Shown here piece after piece: positions 24,263-37,363 of a DNA stretch of 64,000 bases. A program made the position numbers and the translations under genes. Source of the stretch: Chionis minor (Eukaryota; Chordata; Aves; Charadriiformes; Chionididae). The notes below the pieces were generated by a model. It was not told where the DNA came from and did not search any database. It saw only the letters and a list, made by a program, of their open reading frames with translations. The stretch lies in the NCBI GenBank assembly GCA_013398295.1, contig VZSF01007301.1:1928983-1992982 (forward strand), read 5' to 3'. The number at the start of each line of letters is the position of its first letter. Position 1 is the first letter of the stretch.

Positions 24263-26132
24263 CGAAAAATTAAAGAATTTACTAATTTCTGATTATTTTG
24301 TGTTTTTATCTGCATCAAATACTGACTCCTAATTGCTGTGAACCAAACTACTAATTGATTTCAAACCCATGCTTGTAAATGTGACTATGTCTGATTTCAT
24401 GGAGGGTGAAGTGGCAATAGGGAAGATGAAGAAACAACAACAACAAAAAAAAATTGCAATAAGGTCTTCAGAGCATGTGGGGGAAAATCCCAATTTATAT
24501 GAAAACCTGCATCTCTGCTGCATCATGAAGTTAGGGCTTGTATGCTGGGTGGTGGGAAAGTGAGGTTGCTGCAGGGAGGAGAAACTTGAAGTACACAAGC
24601 AAAAGTTTACATCATTTAATTTTACAGGATTAGAGAATGGTTGAAGGTTGGAAGGGACCTCTGGAGAATGTCTAGTCCAACTCCTTAGTCAAAGGAGGCC
24701 CAGCTACAGCAGGTTACAAAATCAAGTTTTAAGTAGGATGGAGATTCCACAACTTCCTTGAGCAGCCTGTTCCCTTACCTGTGCAGTTCTCTCTGTAAAA
24801 AAAAACCCAAACACACACCACCACAAACTTTCATATTTTAAAATGGCATTTTCTGTATTTCAATTTGTGTCCATTGCCTCACGTCCTGTCACTGGATACC
24901 ACTAAGAAGAGTGTCTCAGTCATCTTTACTCTTCCCACCACCCATGAGGTATTTTTATACACATTGGTCAGATTCCCCTGTGAACCTTCTTCAGGCTAAA
25001 CAAATCCAGCTCTCAGGCTCTCTTCGTGTGACACATGCTCCAATCCTTCAGCCCTTTGTGGGTCCATTAGGTCTGTACTGGGAGTCCGGAATTCACAGTG
25101 GTCTTGCCACTCAGCACTGTAGAGGCAAAAGATCACTTCCCTTTACCTTCTGGTGACACTTAGCTTAATGCAGCTGAAGATGCTGTTGGCTGTCTTTGCT
25201 GGCTCATGGTCAACTTGGTGTCCAGCAGGAGCCCCAGGCCCTGTTCCACCAAGTTCCTTCCCAGCTGGTCAGTCCCAACATCTGCTGAGGTCCTTCATCT
25301 GGAGTTGCAGGACTTTGCACTTCCATTTGTTGAACTTCCCGCAAATCCCTTCTGCCCATTTCTCCAGCCTATCAAAGTCCCTCTGAAGGGATACCAATCT
25401 GGCATTAGCAACCAGTCCTCCCAATTTTGTATTATCTGCGGACTTGCTGAGGATGCACTCTGTCCCGTTGTGAAGGTCATTTTGTACCCTTGGGGTGCAC
25501 AATTAGGGACTGCACTCCAGCTAGACTTTGTGCCACTGATCACAACACTCTGAGCACAGCATTTCAACCAGTTTTCAGTCCATCTCACCGTCGACTTATC
25601 TAGCCTACTCTTCCTTCATTCACCAGCACAATCACCTCATTGTAGAAGTCTTATCAGGTTGATTAGGCATGATTTCACCTTCATAAATCTATGTCTGACT
25701 TCTCCCAATCACCTTCATGCACTTCATCTGGGAAATGGTTTCCCAGATGGATGCCCCATCATCTTCCCAGCGATCAAGGTGAGGCTGACCAGCCTGTAGT
25801 TCCCTGGATCCTCCTCCTTGAAGACAGCAGTGACATCTCCTTTCTTGTAGTTGTCAGGAACCTCTCCTGATTGCCATGAGCTTTCTAGAGCAGCTTTGCA
25901 ATGGCCTCAGCCAACTCCTTCAGCACACATGGATACATCCCACCAGATCGCATGGTGTGTGTCCAGCTCGTATAATCGTCTTCTACCATGGGTAAGTTTT
26001 CATTGCTCCAGACTTTCTCATAAGTCTCAGGGACCTGTGATTTCTTAACACCAGCCTTGCTAGTGAAGACAGAGGTGAAGAGTATGTGGGGATACCACAG
26101 CCTTTTCGGTGTCCTTCGCCACCAGTTTTCCT
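24263..26132 (+). repeat. False tandem duplication 2, copy B (1,870 bp)
   Basis: Copy of 22392-24261. After 26132 the CR1 carries on uninterrupted, showing that copy B is the end of the contig that contains the rest of the element. Confidence 0.95.
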
Positions 26133-26290
26133 GCCCTGTTCAGCAGTAGGCCCATGTTTGTACCAATCATCTTTTTGTTACTCATAGACCTGTAGAAGCT
26201 GTTACTGCTGCCCTTCTTGTTCCTCACCATGGTCAAATGCAGATGGGCTTTGGTTTTCCTATCTCTTTACCTGCCTACTGTTTGCATCCC
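24632..26290 (-). mobile_element. CR1 LINE, 5'-truncated, most complete copy
   Basis: This is the second appearance of the same element, here continuous to about 26290. The minus strand carries the middle and C-terminal part of the reverse-transcriptase frame and the 3' UTR, about 1.65 kb. Stops and frameshifts break the frame. The 5' edge is fuzzy: similarity to the CR1 family, judged by eye, fades between about 26250 and 26400. CR1 insertions are usually 5'-truncated, as seen here. Confidence 0.88.
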
Positions 26291-29200
26291 TAGACTCCTC
26301 CTGGTCTGAGGAGTGTGAACCCAGTGGTCTTTTTCATTTCCCACCATAGTCTTTTTTTGGGATGCTTCTTCCTGCAGTTGTTACTGTGGTTACGAACAAT
26401 TGCCAGGGGAGAGATGGTGCTGTGCAACTTTATGGTGAGGAAGGCAGTAGGGCAGCATTTGGGACATGGCATGGAAGCTGGCATCTTTCAGTTTAGAACA
26501 CAAGTGAATCAAATAATTAAAAATATCTATTGCTGACTTTCTCCTGCAGGTTTTATTGGTGATGCTACAGGGGCAGTCCCCTTCCCTCATCCCCTGTCTA
26601 TCCATATAGTTGAAAATTATCTATGAGAAAGTCTGTATAGGAAAGGAAGGTGTCACTCTGAGGCTGTCTCATATGAAGAAGGTACTTCCAGTCAGGTATC
26701 CAGTGAGTACTTCTTTATGAGGAAAGTCAAGGCCAAAGCTCAAATAACTTAGCCAAGAACTGAGAACCGAAGTCTCCTGGTTGTTGAGTTTCGGAATCCT
26801 TCCAAGGTCTGTCCTCATGCCATTCAGTAGCCAAGATAGGGGAATGAGCCCTCCTTACAGAATAGCTCTCTATTAGGATCCGTGTTTTGAAAACCCTTCA
26901 GTTTGATTTGGCTTAGCTTTAACCATCTCAATAACATTGAAGTAAAATAGCTTCTAGTTATTGCTGCCACTGCCTATTTGTTAGATTAGCTCTGAAAACA
27001 GTTCTTTTGTGCTGGAGGCATGTTTTGGTATTATAGTCCATGTGTTAAACAGGAATGTTCCCCGCTAGCTTGTAGGGTGGATTTTTTTAATCACACACAA
27101 ATACCAATCAGTAATCTTAATGATGCTACTTACATGCTTATATCCTAACTGTGTACTTGCCCGGTTTGGTTATGATCCTGCAAATCTTCCTCATGGCGAA
27201 AGTTGTTTTTTTAATTTGATACAATCTTGCTTATATGAAACTGCAGGCCAAATAATTCAAGGAATTAATTGTGAAGCTTTTCCAGTATTGCGTTAGTAAC
27301 AAGGCTTAGAATTGTGCATTACAGCTTGCATAATAAATGTTTTATGTACTGTACCTCGTGGTTCTTATTGTTCAATATGCATTGTTGTACTGCTATATTA
27401 TTGCATAGGTTTTAAGCTTGTTATGAATGTCACAGAAGCTCACAACTTCTGAGAAAATTAATGGTTTTTTTGCATGTGTGTTTTATAAAACAAGCAGTTT
27501 GTTCAGTGTAACAAGATCTAGTCTAGTTAATTGTAAAGAATATTAGCAGTCTGTTGTAGAGATGTAGTAAGGCTTATTCATAGGCAAAAATAAGCCTAGC
27601 AGACCTTAGTTTTATGGACTTAAAGAATTTTATAGTTATGCTTTATAGAATATTTTATTGTCTCTAGATGATATCAAATTACTTCTAATTTAGCATGTAT
27701 GGCAGTTCGTTTTATTAGCCAAAAAGTGAGTTTCCAAGCCTGATTTGTGCTATAATAAGACTATAAATATAGAACCTACTGTCCTGGGGTGCCTCTGGTA
27801 GCGTAGGATCCATGCATGAGCCTATGGTACTGTGGTCTGTGGTGTGCTTTGGTACCTGACCGTCTCCTGTCCTGTGTTCATTGGTGGTGGCAGCTCATAA
27901 CACCAGCCTCGTGAACACAAGCTCACTAGAAAATTGTTGTACAAACCAGCAAATCCTGCGTTTACACAGTGCTTTGCGTGATGGGGTCTTGGTCCTTAGC
28001 CAGGACAATTAGGCTCTCTGCTGTAAATACAAAGGAATAAAAATTAGCTGGGCTACCTTCTGTCCTGCAGAAAGCTTTCCTGCTCTTGCTGGTATCATCC
28101 AGGCTATGATCCTGTAAGCTGCTGAACAGTCTTAATGTAGCTCAGCACACTCTTTTAACTGCTTTAACTTCAGGATGTTGGAGCTGCTTGGATGCTTTCC
28201 TGAGTGTCATGCAGGACATTTTGTCCTTGTGGGATGGAGTGCACCAGAGGGCAGAATAAGACTCTCAAGTGTTTCTTTCAAATGCTTATATGTGTTGTTC
28301 TGCTGTGCGTAGCTAAAACTCTTTAAGTAATCTAATTCCTTATAAGCAATCAGGTTTCAGGTAGTTTTAATTATTCCGGGCAATTTTTTTAATATAATAG
28401 TTGCCGTACCTGTTCAAACGGATTTTGTGTGTGGCCTAGAAAGAAAGGTAATTTCAGTAATAGCCAGAAATTGGAATTTTGTATGTCTCATCACTTGGTT
28501 CAGTAAATATTTATGGCAATTTTACACAGTCTTTGTAATTGCAGCTTGTTTTGTCAGACTAAATAGATTTAAGTCCAAGTGTGACTAAAAAACTTAGTGC
28601 AACTATTAATATTATCAAACAGATTAACTTTAGTAGTTAAATATATGTATTATGGCTGCAAATGTTATGAATACATAAAAAGAACAATAGAATAACGCAC
28701 TTAGTGGTACTAGTATGCATTAGCAAATACAAGCATTAAAATTTGCTCCCCAAACCAAGTACTACTTACGTTAATACCGATGGAAAAAATGAAGGTGTTA
28801 TGTTTACGGGTATGTTTTAATACTGCAGAAAATATCTCATTACTTTTGCTGCAGGCTGGTATTGCCTCTGTGCCCTCCTAATGCACCTCTTATTTTCTCC
28901 TTATCTGTCCCCTCCCTCCCTCAGAAAAACACTCCTTTTCTCCCTACCCTTGTTCTGAGGCCGTGTATTTTTTCCCCTCTCTATAGAAAAATACACTAGA
29001 GTTCATATGCTTTTTGGATTGCAGTCACCTTATTTACAGATTGTGTGCATAACTTGCTACATTTTTTTTCTTCTTTTAATCTTTCATTTTGTTGTTTTTT
29101 CTTGTGGATCATTTCCAGGGTAAATGCTGAAGCACGTTTCTACCAATAAGTTATTTAAGTGTATTGGGAAAGCAGCCATGTAGAAAAATGAAGCGTTTGA

Positions 29201-32200
29201 GTACTTAATCAGGGTCGTGAAAAGGACCAGACTGAGTCCTGAAACAGGACTTTTCCATATGGCTTGGTAATTAAAGGGGAGAATGTACGCTGTCATGCAT
29301 CTGTAACTGAAGATTATAGATTCCTTTTCAGTTTTTTTGTGGCTTCAGTGGGTGTCTCTTGCATGATGTTTTACAAATGCAAGTTAGGGACATATATTTT
29401 TTTTTAAGCTGCTGTTCCTGTGTTGTGCAGTTGCATACAAAGCAGGCTGAACGCTGTGATGAATGAAGTGGTGTTTATCTTTGTGACCCCGATGACGGAT
29501 AAAGTACCACCTCCTTCATCTCATGCTTTGTGGGTGGTTTCTGCTTTAAGGCTCTGTAATTTGACGTCCTAACGGACTTCTGAATTTTAAGCTTGGTGTA
29601 ATGAAGGGGGACAGTCAGCAAATCCATGTTTCCTTCAATGTTATGGCCCCAGTTAAGTCTGGATAGCTGTAGCCCTCGATGAGCCCTATTGCTACATAAT
29701 TTAATTACAAATTTTAAAATAATCGCTTTATAAGACACGTTAGAACTGTCCTCTTGTTTGAGGTTGTAAATGGAAGGAGGTTGCTAAATTGGATTCCCTT
29801 GTTAGGGAAGAATGGTTTATTGTATAATTCTATTTTTGTTTTGAATAACCCAATCTCTGCTGTAATTGTAGCTATTTCTAAGTGCAAAAATAATTGAAAT
29901 GATTTTTGCGTCTGGGCGTGAGGAGGGAGGAGTGATCAAAAACTTCCCTAATACTTTTCTTCGAACAGCTGCTGCAGGGGAAGAGAAAAAAAGCTGGGGA
30001 AAGGGAAGGCAAAAACCAGCTGTGGTATTTGCAGCGTTGTATTTCTTGTGTCAAATAGATGGCAGCAGAGCGTTGTACACAATGGAGCAGCTCTGTCCTG
30101 GAATGGGAATGAGAGGGGAATGACACTTCAAGCTGACTCCTATCAACTGCAGCCTTGAACAACTTGTTAGGCATAAAATAGGAAAGAAAGCTACTATTGA
30201 TAATGCGGGCGAATAGAGGATGAAGAAGGGTATGAGATACTATAAGGTACTGAATTTCTGGAATAGTCCCAGGTGGCAAAACCTAATCTTTTAAGGTATG
30301 TCATCCACTCATGCAACATGATTGAAATCAGCTACCATAATATGCATGTCAAAATAAAGAGACAGAAAGAAAAAGAAAGTATTCACAAGTTGCAACTGAA
30401 AGTGATATACAGCTGCCTTGGGGTACTGGAGGAGTTGGCCAGAATGCCTATTTTTTAGTTAAGCGAGTTAGAGAAAGGAAATGTCAGTCCTCAATCAGGC
30501 AAGCATTCTTTGGTAAGGTTTGCTCAAATGTCAGCGTTTTTAGAAAAAGAGCTGCAGTCTGTTCTGCTCTGATCCCCAAAAGCAGATTTGCTATTAAAAC
30601 GAGACAAGCTGCAGATCCTTCTCTAGAAGTGTTTGATTAATGAAAGTAGTACAGTGTTTGACTTAGTATTTATTAAGAATGAAATTAGTGGCTGTAAAAT
30701 AGCTGCAGTCATCTAGACATTAACATATTTTGGTGTGTGCTCATCTGCATCTGAAATTTTGTAGTGGGACGATCCCAAAATAAAAGGTGGAATTGAAGGC
30801 TTTGACTTAGATGCCAATGATTGCTCAAGCCCTGTTTTTTTTATGATATCGTAGTAGGAGGACAGAAAAGAAGTTGAGAAATTATTATTATAGTGTGACT
30901 AGAGTAGTCTAGAAATTATGTCGGTGCTGGAAAAGTCAATATGGGGTGTGATCTTAAAGTTACAAAACACTGTATTTTTGTTACAGCTCTGAGTGCACCC
31001 ATCCTCGCTAAACATTAGGTTTACCGTTTATATTTCTGATGGACCAAAATTAGGGTTTTACTTTCTGTAAACAGATGTTTTTTAACCAAATTGCCTGAAA
31101 AATTGTTACAACAACTTGGTGATGCCTGGCAGGTTTCTGTTGTAATAACTTGTTTCTCATACAATATTTCTTTTTCTCAAACTTGGTATTTTAGTGATCC
31201 ATCCACCACCTTCAGCAGGCTAGTAAGAAAACCAAACTGTCATGTAGTTTATTTCTTACAGGTTTAAAGAAAAGCATATTTGATTCACTTTGAAGTATTG
31301 CAACTTGTGCTAGCTGCTACAGTTCACTGAAATCAGAGGGTAAGACAGGTCTATGGGAGTATAGGCGATTTTCAGTATCGGTCATCATACACAGTAGAAA
31401 GTGCTAATATAATAGCTCTGACTTCTGGAGCCTTTTCATTATGGTTAATTTGCTGTTCATTCAGCTGGCTGAGTGGGTCTGCATGTGCTTTGCTTTGTTT
31501 TAATTTTCATTTAATAGCTTAAAATGAAAGTCACAATTTTAGGAAAAATGTTGATAGTAGATATTGGATATAATTCTTCTATTTGACCACTGGTAAAGCA
31601 CTGCTATTAAATGAAGGAATTGCATGTGATTTGTTGGATGAGTAATAATATGAAGCTATCTTAATCCATTTTTTTCCTCTTGCTAAGTATTAAATTAATT
31701 TGGTATGTCTTGTTTTAAAATTTTTGTTGTGTCTCTGAACATGCTTCCATGGAAGCATATTAATTAAATTCTTGGAAGAATAACGTGGTTGGTTTTATAT
31801 TTTTGGAAACCATTTACTAAGTTGCTGTTCTAAACACTATAAATGGAATCTGTGAAATGTCTGTGAATACGCAGTAAAATGTTCATTGCATTGATTATTC
31901 AGTTAAATTAAGTTGGAAGAACAAACACAAACTTTTTTTAAAATAAGCAGTTCCAGAACACTCTCTGTAATTCTTCTTGGGGTGAAGTGCTGCAGACTCC
32001 TATCTAAGCCAAAACTCACCGAAATAAATGTTTGAGGAGCTTGATGGGGAGGGAGGATTGTTGTTGTCTCTTGCCTCTTTTTCCACTGAGGTAAGGATAT
32101 TAGCTTGAATGACATCATTTAATTTTCTCAATTTTGCAATGGTATATTTGCATAACAAAGCAGTATTACTTTTTTTTTTCCTTTAGGATTATTAGGACTG

Positions 32201-35200
32201 CTGGGGTGTATGTGTGCTTGCATGTTTCTAGTCTTCTTGCTGAGTAATGCTAGATTTATTCTTTGTTCTGTGTAAGTTTGGCTTTGCAGTTTATGCAGCT
32301 TTAAAAACGTATGTGTATCCTCTGGACTTCCTTCATCTGTGGAAGAAATGCACTGTGCGTCTTAAAGCTGTGCTTGGTATGTTTTACCGGCATGCAAAAC
32401 GAGAAATAAAACATTTTCTGCGGTAAAAATGGTTTTTGCTTATTTTCTTAGAGCGTAAACTAGCATAGAGATAACTTAAAGCACTGCTAAAGAATTGTTG
32501 CAGTGAGACGTGCACATTTAAGCTCACAGAACCTATGATTTACAGCGGCTGTGTGGTCAGCAGTGGCAGAACACATTTCAGCAGGGATTAACTCCACTGT
32601 TACAATAGTCCGTGGACACAAGTTTCTATTTTTCCTTGACCATTTTAGAAATTGAAGATGAAACATAATTCTTTTATGAGTTCCAGAAATATAATTTTTT
32701 TTGCTGCTACTTTAGTGTCAATGAATTCTGTAGATGTTGGGAATAGACATAATCACTCAATTTAGCTGTGCTGAAATATGTTTCAGTTAGGAAAAAAAAT
32801 GTAAGTTGTCATTTTGGGATGTTTAGGATCACTTCATGTTATGTTCATTTTTCTGTTTATAGCAATGATCTGGAGACAATCTGTATAGAATATTGCATCT
32901 TAACAGAGTGTCTCCTGTGAATGAGGTGATTGTTTACTCTGTAAACAGCGTACATCTGGTATTTATTGATAATCCATCTGAATTAGGAATCAGATTAGTT
33001 TAAATAGCGTTGCTGCAGTTTAGTCTTACTGTGATGCTGCCGTGCTATATTTTAGCAGACAGAAAACAGTTATTCAGGAAATTCTGTGTTCTCTTCAGAA
33101 GTGATAGAGCTATAACTTATAAACAACTGAGCGTTCCCTGCTTGTATGAAACAGTTGGCTCTGGAGACAGAACATCTTTACCAGTGTTTGTGCCCTAACA
33201 TGTAACTTGTTTTGCAGAGAAGTTAGGTATGTTTTACATAACAGCAGTTTGGGAAAACTTTTTTCTTAAAAAATAAAAAATTAGTACTTGCCATTGCATG
33301 AAGAACTCCTCAACTTCTGTTAGTTTTTATTTCTGACTTTTTTGAAGTGGAGCTATATCGAGCGTCTTTGTCAATAGATACGGACTCCAGAGGTGTAGGT
33401 AGAGCAACAGGAGGAGCAGTCTGGTGGTTTATCTTCCTATACAGCTATGCATACTAGCTTTCCATTACCTTATTTTTTCATTAAGTATTTACTGAATATA
33501 TTGGCTTGCATAATTGCATCGTGAATGCCTGATCTGCGTTTTTCCTGTAACTATGTGATGCTGAGAAATAGCATTTTAATTTCAGCCAGACATTCTTGCA
33601 TAATGTTGCTTCATGGTGATGCAATTTCACTGACATAGCATCGGAACAAAGGATACAGCAGCAATCAAGGAAGTAAACACAAATTAAAGGATGCTAGAGG
33701 TTTAAAGCATTGCTTTAAAGATTTTAATATGCTTAATATTCTTGAAATTTTTTTAAAGCTTTGTGTGTGTGTTTGTGCAGCAAGCTGTGAGTTTGATGGA
33801 GCTTTTCCAATTTTATATTGGTGTAATATTTTTTCCTTTGACTTGTCTCTGAAACTCCACTGTGGCAAAGAACATCCTCCAGAAATGATGTATTTTAATT
33901 ACAAGGCACATGCAACCTGTATTTAGTTAGCTGGGCAGTAAAATTTAATTGCAAAGCTCTAAAAAATGCTCCTCAAAACATTGCATGCATTCAGCACACC
34001 TGAGTCTATGGAGGTAGTAAAAGATTCAGTTAGTTTACTAAACCCACATTATCTAAAATGCCAGTTCCACTGAAAAAATAGAGACTACAAATTCCATTGA
34101 GTAGAGGATAATGTAAAATGCTAATTATTTATGATACTGATCTATTCGATACTGTAATCTCTTCCATGTATGAACTTCAATTATAGTAGCAGTCCTTGCA
34201 AGTTTTATCTGAAATAAAATGCTATATAATTCTTCCTGTGGATTTCAAAAGGGGCAACTGGATTGAAACAATAAGGTATATAAAAAGCTGATAAATGATA
34301 ATTCTTTTCAAATGTACTACACAAGAAATACAGTAAATGCTTTCAGTTGTTTTTTTTCTTGTACTAGCTTTTCCTGAAGCTGGTTGCAATAATTTTAATG
34401 AAAGAAAATGGGACTGATTGACTTGTCATGAGGTCTGATCCAAAGGCCACTCAATTCACTGGAAGGGATTCTCTACAGTGCTTGGCAGGATTTCATGCTT
34501 GCAGGTTTTTGTTACTGTTCTGTGTTTAATACTTCAACTTTGTTCGGATATCGATATTTCTAGGTGTTGTGCATTTTTTGTCTTGTCACATTTAGGTGTA
34601 TCAGAGTATTATTACTGAATGATGCAAATTCCAGTGAGTAATTGCATTTTATAGTGTTACTATATTTGTTGCTGCCTTTTTTTTATTAAATAGCTTACAG
34701 TGATGAGGAATACGAGTTAGAAAGTTGGACGGTAAATGCTGGACTCTAAGATTTAAAAGAATGCCATACAAGTCCGTCAAAGACCAGAACTTTGGGTAGT
34801 TTTTGGAGAATCGCATACTGTTAACCTTGTTTAAATTGTGTAAGTAGTTTACTACTTGTAACTTGTTGCCTTATGTTTGTGGTTAAGGTACTGTACTAGA
34901 ATTCCTCTATAAATATTAGTGTAGAGTATTCTTTATTTATACTAAATAAATCAAAGCAAATGACTTGAACTTTCTCTCCAATGCTTCAACTTAAAATAAA
35001 TAATTGGAAATATGATGATTAACATCAAGTCATACTGAAGTCAAAATTTCACAATAATGACATGCAACTGATCAATAGAAGTAATTTATGATAGCATCAG
35101 TGTAGATTTAGTAATCTGAGAACAGTAATATTGTTGCAATTTAATGGTTGAAAAATACATGTAACACTATTTAGCATGAAAACCTCTCCTCATTCACAGG

Positions 35201-37363
35201 TCAGTTTTTCCATTGATTCTGTGGTTTCCTTAATAAAGATGAAATATTTTTAATCTAAGAATGGTTTGCTTTAAAACAAAACAAAATAGTAGGGGGGAGG
35301 GGAAGAAAAAGAAAGTTTAATATAGTGAGACCCATGGATAAAACAGAACTGTCTGCAATATATTATCCTCTCTGTCAGCAAGTATAGATTAAAGTTGACT
35401 TTGCTTCTGTAAGCAAATGTTAACATTTTTATAGGAGGGGTATCTTTCATAATGACATGTTACATATCCATATTTACTGTTACATGTTAACATGTTCACA
35501 AACTGTGCTATTTACAAAGTGAAACATGTGGCTTTCTGATGCCACGGAGTGTAAATAATTTGAAGATTTAAAGATCACAAGAACAATATATTGAAAATGT
35601 AATTACGTTCCAAGGCAAGGAAGCAATTGAACCTTAATTAAACATAGCTTAAATTTTAATTTATGGTTGGATTCTTTCTTTAAGTAGGCTGGTACGTTTG
35701 GTTTCATGTGGAGTGTGAAAGGATGAACGCTTGGTCTTTAATATTTGAGGGGGAACTTTTTCCATAATGTAATTAAATGTTATGAATAAAAACTTCACAA
35801 ATAATTTTAAAAATTTTTGAAGTGGCTTTCAGTCACTGTGCCTACGAGTTTGAAAAGAACATCCCAAGGCAGACATGGGTGTATGGAAATCTGGCTGCCA
35901 CTAGACCTTTGCTTAGGTGCAAATTTGGTTCATTTGTGATGTTGATCTCTACCTGCTGTATTGAATAGGGTTGCAAGACCTCCAGCACAGAGGCTGCTGC
36001 TTCTTGCATCTCCTAAACCCTAAGGAGGCTCTACTGTGGTTATAACATCTCTTCTGGATGGCAATATCACGCTGTAATGTTAGAACATAATTTAAATGAA
36101 GTAGTTAAGTGGAAATATCTCTTTGATTCACTTCCACTAATATACTGTTAGACACCTTACTCCAGACTAAGCTTTCTAACATGTCTTCTTGGCTTTGATT
36201 GGACTGATGTTTGCACAGCATTGGTGATGGTGGTTGATCTTCATGAATTAGTGGTAATTTTTGCTTTCTTTAGCTTTCAGGCTGCATAAAGCAATCTGTA
36301 CAACCTGATTAGATTTGCATAAGATCAGAAACTATATACTTGCTAAATTAAAACTGCTCATTTAAGATATCATTTCTATTAGTATGTAGTTGTACAATTG
36401 TAATTAAAAATGTCTTCTATAAATGCAGGCGTATTTTAAAAACTTAAGCACAGATGTGATTATTTTTAAGCATAACCTTATAAACAAGGGAAAACTTAAG
36501 TGTATAGATTATTTTTTTCCTGACGATCTATAGTGGCCTGTCCACACTTTGTTTCCTTTACTGAAATTGTTTTTAGTAGGTGTAATTAGTGTATTTGCTT
36601 GTTCTGTCACATAACACTTAAAACTAGTTTTAAAAACCTTTGCTTTAGAAGTTATGATTGAAAATGAGAGGGTAATACGGAAATAATTTTTTTTTGGTCA
36701 ATGACTGATTTAAAGGATCTTCATAAAATGGTAGTTTTCCCATAGGGTTCTAATTACTGTATTTCTCTTAATATGGAAACATACTGTAATTATTTTTAAA
36801 ATGCTGTGTTTAAAGTGAGACATTGTTTGCCTGACAGGCAATGAAATCTGGAGGCTATACTGTCTGCACTGTTGTTTTTGACTATTAATCAGATGTATTT
36901 TATCTCTTAACTTTTATGTTCTTTCTTTTGCCTGTTTTTTTTCTTTATAGCACTATGTGAGAAACTGTTATAAAAAAGACACCTGAAATTATTGAGATAG
37001 GATAGCAGAAAATAGTGCTCTGTTAACTGTTTATTGCTATTATTAGATACCACATTTTCTGCATGTTTAACTGCATTGTTATAACACTTAGTTGTGTTGT
37101 GTGGCACAGATGTATTACTTGGAATGCCATCAAAGCTATTTTCCCTATATTAATAATGGTGAAGACTTCAAGTGTTTGTCATGTCATGTGCTAAATGTAA
37201 TGATAATAGTACAAGTATAGTAGATTAGGTGTTTCATTACTTATTAAAACTTATCAAGTTAAAGTACAAAAGCCAGACTGAAGAAATTGGTCTGTTTCAT
37301 CTTTTCTCTCCTTTTCTGTCACTTTTTGATTTAAGGGGTTTTTTCCTCTTTTTTTTTCTTTTT
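26291..37363. other. Repeat-poor AT-rich intron 4 block
   Basis: About 11 kb with no recognised CR1 or other transposon and no credible coding exon. It is rich in homeodomain-like TAATTA and octamer-like ATTTGCAT words, with an 18-bp perfect palindrome at 31741-31758 and a 14-bp one at 35482-35495. A polypyrimidine run (about 37341-37363) lies directly before duplication 3. Scarcity of transposons in so long an avian intron stretch could reflect constraint, but conservation could not be tested here. Confidence 0.65.
31741..31758. repeat. 18-bp perfect palindrome
   Basis: ATGCTTCCATGGAAGCAT equals its own reverse complement. Its core TTCCATGGAA has the TTC-N4-GAA spacing used by STAT-family sites (STAT6 type), and it is followed by ATTAATTAAAT. 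Function is inferred from the motif only. Confidence 0.8.

Noticed and set aside
24112..24318. Minus-strand frame running through the N at 24262
   Set aside because: It crosses an assembly join and contains an undefined residue; artefact.
29878..30279. 133-codon minus-strand open frame
   Set aside because: No motif or homology recognised; surrounding sequence is ordinary intron.
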